Positions 61,605 to 64,000 of a stretch of DNA of 64,000 nt are shown here, one piece after another. Each line of letters opens with the position of its first letter. Positions within the stretch are counted from its first letter, which is position 1. The notes beneath the pieces were generated by a model. That model saw only the letters and a program-made list of their open reading frames with translations. It was not told the origin of the DNA and did no database searches. The DNA is from Streptomyces coacervatus (GTDB lineage: Bacteria > Actinomycetota > Actinomycetes > Streptomycetales > Streptomycetaceae). Both the position numbers and the translations under genes were made by a program. Location of the stretch: NCBI RefSeq assembly GCF_029223485.1, contig NZ_JARHTP010000006.1:124001-188000 (forward strand), given 5' to 3'.

Positions 61605-61952
61605 TCAGCGACCAACAGGCGCCGCAGCCATATAAGTGCGGCGCAAGAACCTCAGCAGCGTCTTCGACTCGAACTGCACAACCGAAACCCCCGTCGCCGA
61701 GTGAAACTCGACGACGGCCTGCACACGGCCGCAAGGCCACACGCGGACCTCTCCGCTGCCCGCAGGCGCCCGCAACCCCTGCTCCAGGAGCGAACGCGAA
61801 AAGCTCCACTCATGCGTCCCGGGAAGATCCACCCGCACCGCGCGCGGGTCGACCTCGGGGTCGTAGCGCAGGACGACGGGGACGGTCTCGTCCTCGGGTA
61901 TGACCGCATCCGTGACCAGGTGGGCTCGTGCGTACTGCTCGACTACAGACAT
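61605..61952 (-). CDS. ssgE: SsgA-like sporulation and cell-division protein, probably SsgE
   Basis: A 115-residue SALP protein: VPVVLRYDPEVDPRAVRVDL, THEWSFSRSLLEQGLRAPAG, GEVRVWPCGRVQAVVEFHSA and LLRFLRRTYMAAAPVGR match the SsgA family, which steers septum placement and wall remodelling during sporulation. I assign SsgE because in S. coelicolor that gene follows two PBP genes, as here; this rests on memory. ATG at 61950-61952 is the start. Loss of SsgE affects spore chain length in S. coelicolor. Confidence 0.85.
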   Translation of the reverse strand: MSVVEQYARAHLVTDAVIPEDETVPVVLRYDPEVDPRAVRVDLPGTHEWSFSRSLLEQGLRAPAGSGEVRVWPCGRVQAVVEFHSATGVSVVQFESKTLLRFLRRTYMAAAPVGR

Positions 61953-62097
61953 CGTGCCGGCCTCTCACGCTGCGTGACCTGTGTGGAAACTGTGCGCCCA
62001 CCCCCTCCCAATGTCCCATATATTCCGGAACACGCCCCCTGGCGTCGGACATCTCACACGCGCGCGAAACCGTGCACAATGCACGAGCGGGTCGCTC

Positions 62098-62128
62098 TTG
62101 CAAGTAGTTCGCAACAAGGCACTATCAT
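62098..62128 (+). promoter_or_regulatory. Nur-like box and promoter of the nickel/cobalt ECF operon
   Basis: TTGCAA-GTAGT-TCGCAA at 62098-62114 matches the Nur box tTGCaa-N5-ttGCAA of the S. coelicolor nickel regulator at 11 of 12 positions. TTGCAA also serves as a possible -35 box with TATCAT at 62123-62128 as -10 (19-base spacer). The -10 box lies 7 bases before the GTG start at 62135, so the mRNA is probably leaderless. Nickel-bound Nur would block this promoter. Confidence 0.65.
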
Positions 62129-62134
62129 CGAACG

Positions 62135-63181
62135 GTGCATGTGCCTGACGGATTCATCAATGCCCCCGTCTCCGCCGCGACCGGCGTCGTCGCCGCGGGC
62201 GCCATCGCGGTCAGTCTGCGCGGCGCGCGCCGCGAGCTGGACGAACGCACCGCGCCGCTGGCCGGGCTGGTGGCGGCGTTCATCTTCGCCGTGCAGATGC
62301 TGAACTTCCCCGTCGCGGCGGGGACCAGCGGCCATCTGCTCGGCGGCGCGCTCGCCGCGATCCTCGTCGGCCCCTTCACCGGGGTGCTGTGCGTGTCCGT
62401 CGTCCTGCTGATGCAGGGCATCCTCTTCGCGGACGGCGGCCTGACCGCGCTCGGCGTGAACATCACGGACATGGCGATCGTCACGACGGTCGTCGGGTAC
62501 GCCGTCTTCCGGTTCCTGGTGAAGGTGCTTCCGCGCAAGCGGCGCTCGGTGACCGTGGCCTCCTTCGCCGCCGCGCTCCTCTCGGTCCCGGCCGCCGCGG
62601 TCGCCTTCACGCTGATCTACGCCGTCGGCGGCACCACGGACGTCTCCCTCGGCAAGGTCGCCACCGCGATGATCGGCGTGCACGTCCTGATCGGGATCGG
62701 CGAGGCGGCGATCACGGCACTGACGGTCGGCGCGGTGATCGCCGTACGCCCGGATCTCGTGTACGGCGCGCGCGGCCTGGAGCAGCGGCTCAAGCTGCGC
62801 GTGAACGGCGAACTCGTGGACGCTCCTCCGTCCCGTCCGGCGCCCGTCGCGGCGCGCACCTCCCGCCGCAGGCTGTGGCTCACCGGCCTGGTCACCTCCC
62901 TCGTCCTCGCCGGATTCGTCAGCTTCTACGCCAACACGAACCCCGACGGTCTGATGAAGGTCGCCCAGGACCAGGGCATCGACAAGAAGACCGAGAAGCA
63001 CGCGGCCGCCGACTCCCCGCTCGCCGGATACGGCGTCAAGGACATCACCGACGGCCGCGTCTCCAAGGGCCTCGCGGGCCTGATCGGCGTCGGCGTCACG
63101 GTCGTCGCGGGCAGCACGGTGTTCTGGGCGGTGCGCAGGCGCCGTACGGCCGACACCTCCCCCGTCGGGACGGGCGTCTGA
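62135..63181 (+). CDS. cbiM: Nickel/cobalt ECF transporter substrate-binding MN fusion (CbiMN/NikMN)
   Basis: A 348-residue membrane protein combining the S component CbiM/NikM with a CbiN/NikN-like domain. The N-terminus MHVPDGFINAP is diagnostic: in NikM the mature N-terminus and His2 bind the metal. The helices that follow include NFPVAAGTSGHLLGGALAAI. The C-terminal part has one helix, then YANTNPDGLMKVA and LAGYGV, typical of the small N subunit, and a final helix. The GTG start gives exactly MHVPDG. A Nur-like site upstream favours nickel over cobalt. Confidence 0.92.
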   Translation: MHVPDGFINAPVSAATGVVAAGAIAVSLRGARRELDERTAPLAGLVAAFIFAVQMLNFPVAAGTSGHLLGGALAAILVGPFTGVLCVSVVLLMQGILFADGGLTALGVNITDMAIVTTVVGYAVFRFLVKVLPRKRRSVTVASFAAALLSVPAAAVAFTLIYAVGGTTDVSLGKVATAMIGVHVLIGIGEAAITALTVGAVIAVRPDLVYGARGLEQRLKLRVNGELVDAPPSRPAPVAARTSRRRLWLTGLVTSLVLAGFVSFYANTNPDGLMKVAQDQGIDKKTEKHAAADSPLAGYGVKDITDGRVSKGLAGLIGVGVTVVAGSTVFWAVRRRRTADTSPVGTGV

Positions 63182-63182
63182 C

Positions 63183-63944
63183 ATGGGCGCCGGACACGCG
63201 CACAGGCTGTACCGGCACGGGCACTCCCCCGTGCACGCCCTGCCGCCGCACACCAAGCTCGCCGCGGCGTTCGCCTTCGTGGTGGTCGTGGTGTCGACGC
63301 CGCGGGAGGCGATGTGGGCGTTCGGCCTGTACGCCGTCCTCCTGGGCTTCGTCGCACGCCACGCGCGCGTGCCCGCCGGATTCCTGCTGAAACGGCTGCT
63401 GATCGAGGTGCCGTTCGTCGCGTTCGCCGTGCTGATGCCGTTCGTGGCGGAGGGCGAGCGGGTGGACGTCCTGGGCCTGTCCCTGAGCGTGAACGGCCTG
63501 TGGGGCGCCTGGAACGTGCTCGCCAAGGGCACGCTGGGTGTCGCCGCCTCCGTCCTGCTGGCCTCCACGACCGAGCTGCGCGAACTCCTCCTCGGCCTCC
63601 AGCGGTTGAAGCTCCCGCCGCTGCTCGTCCAGATCGCGTCCTTCATGATCCGTTACGGCGATGTCATCACCGACGAGATGCGGCGGATGCGGATCGCGCG
63701 GGAGTCGCGGGGCTTCGAGGCGCGGGGAGTGCGGCACTGGGGTGTGCTGGCGAAGTCGGCCGGCGCCCTCTTCATCCGCTCCTACGAGCGCGGGGAGCGC
63801 GTCCACCTGGCCATGGTCAGCCGCGGTTACGCCGGTTCCATGCCGGTGATCGACGAGGTGACCGCGGACCGGGCGCAGTGGTCGTACGCCCTCGCACTCC
63901 CCGTCGCCGCCCTTGTCGTCTGCCTGCTGGGATGGACCTTGTGA
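63183..63944 (+). CDS. cbiQ: ECF transporter transmembrane component CbiQ/NikQ
   Basis: The 253-residue T component couples the substrate-binding protein to the ATPases. It has about five membrane helices and the two Ala-Arg-Gly coupling motifs: RMRIARESRGFEARG and HLAMVSRGYAGSMP. ATG 63183 follows the MN fusion stop by 1 base; the end overlaps the ATPase start by 4 bases. The N-terminal RLYRHGHSPVHALPPHTKL is typical of CbiQ. Confidence 0.92.
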   Translation: MGAGHAHRLYRHGHSPVHALPPHTKLAAAFAFVVVVVSTPREAMWAFGLYAVLLGFVARHARVPAGFLLKRLLIEVPFVAFAVLMPFVAEGERVDVLGLSLSVNGLWGAWNVLAKGTLGVAASVLLASTTELRELLLGLQRLKLPPLLVQIASFMIRYGDVITDEMRRMRIARESRGFEARGVRHWGVLAKSAGALFIRSYERGERVHLAMVSRGYAGSMPVIDEVTADRAQWSYALALPVAALVVCLLGWTL

Positions 63945-64000
63945 CACCTGTGACACCTTCGCTGGAAGTGGCCGGTCTGGCCTTCGCCTACCCCGACGGC
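63941..64000 (+). CDS. cbiO: ECF transporter ATPase CbiO/NikO (start only)
   Basis: Twenty codons of the ATPase subunit are present: VTPVTPSLEVAGLAFAYPDG, with the A-loop aromatic of LAFAYPDG, then the window ends before Walker A. The GTG at 63941 overlaps the CbiQ stop (GTGA); ATG 63932 is an in-frame alternative. Position behind M-N-Q and reading direction make the assignment secure in spite of the length. Confidence 0.8.
   Translation, partial: MTPVTPSLEVAGLAFAYPDG

Noticed and set aside
61953..62134. Cobalamin riboswitch before the ECF operon
   Set aside because: The 182-base gap shows no B12-box-like segment, and the promoter appears leaderless, leaving no room for a leader RNA.

Overview
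The window is very GC-rich DNA with GC-loaded third codon positions, many GTG starts, several apparently leaderless starts and a gene set typical of the conserved chromosomal core of Streptomyces: an SsgA-like protein, resuscitation-promoting factor with DUF348/G5 domains, protein O-mannosyltransferase, the gal operon beside a sodium:sugar symporter, and a glmU-prs-rplY-pth block. From memory the gene order resembles the mfd-to-cbiM segment of S. coelicolor. I ran no search, so that synteny is recollection.

Layout. 1-6080: mfd (3' part outside the window) and a MacB/FtsX-type ABC transporter. 6507-11243: a DHA2 drug-efflux permease, a DUF485/sodium:solute symporter pair and a coiled-coil protein. 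11435-17355: the most unusual part, a divergent cluster of four genes carrying nucleic-acid-deaminase and WHH-nuclease domains, as in polymorphic toxins, fused to or paired with SUKH immunity domains. One of its proteins has a roughly 700-residue collagen-like Pro/Gly linker. 17374-19803: an orphan histidine kinase, an HTH/LAGLIDADG-like protein and tRNA-Gln. 19925-23889: housekeeping genes glmU, prs, rplY, pth. 23942-30101: membrane and sortase-anchored proteins, ppc, and a desaturase-TetR operon.

30163-33889: a Phd/RelE-type toxin-antitoxin pair, a glyoxalase-like gene, tam, marR, a NarL-type regulator and an acetyltransferase. 33882-39220: galK-galE-galT diverging from a sodium:solute symporter. 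39277-43660: an atypical response regulator and two paralogous membrane-anchored PQQ-like propeller proteins. 43827-49940: an ABC-F ATPase, a Tat-exported peptidoglycan amidase, a CvnA-like sensor kinase without its conservon, and an MHYT-domain membrane protein. 50104-58004: ispE, rsmA (ksgA), rpfB, tatD, a zinc-ribbon protein, rsmI, and pmt diverging from rsmI. 58125-61952: two tandem penicillin-binding transpeptidases and ssgE. 62135-64000: a nickel/cobalt ECF transporter operon (MN fusion, Q, start of O) with a site matching the Nur box over its promoter.

Scattered between genes are five copies of a Streptomyces-type intergenic palindromic repeat. One supplies the stop codon of a regulator gene, and two form a head-to-head pair downstream of rpfB. 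The clearest regulatory signals are the Nur-like box, a row of TACG/CGTA palindromes before the desaturase-TetR operon, repeats between tam and marR, and CTCAACA repeats upstream of galT. I see no CRISPR array, insertion sequence, integrase or biosynthetic gene cluster.
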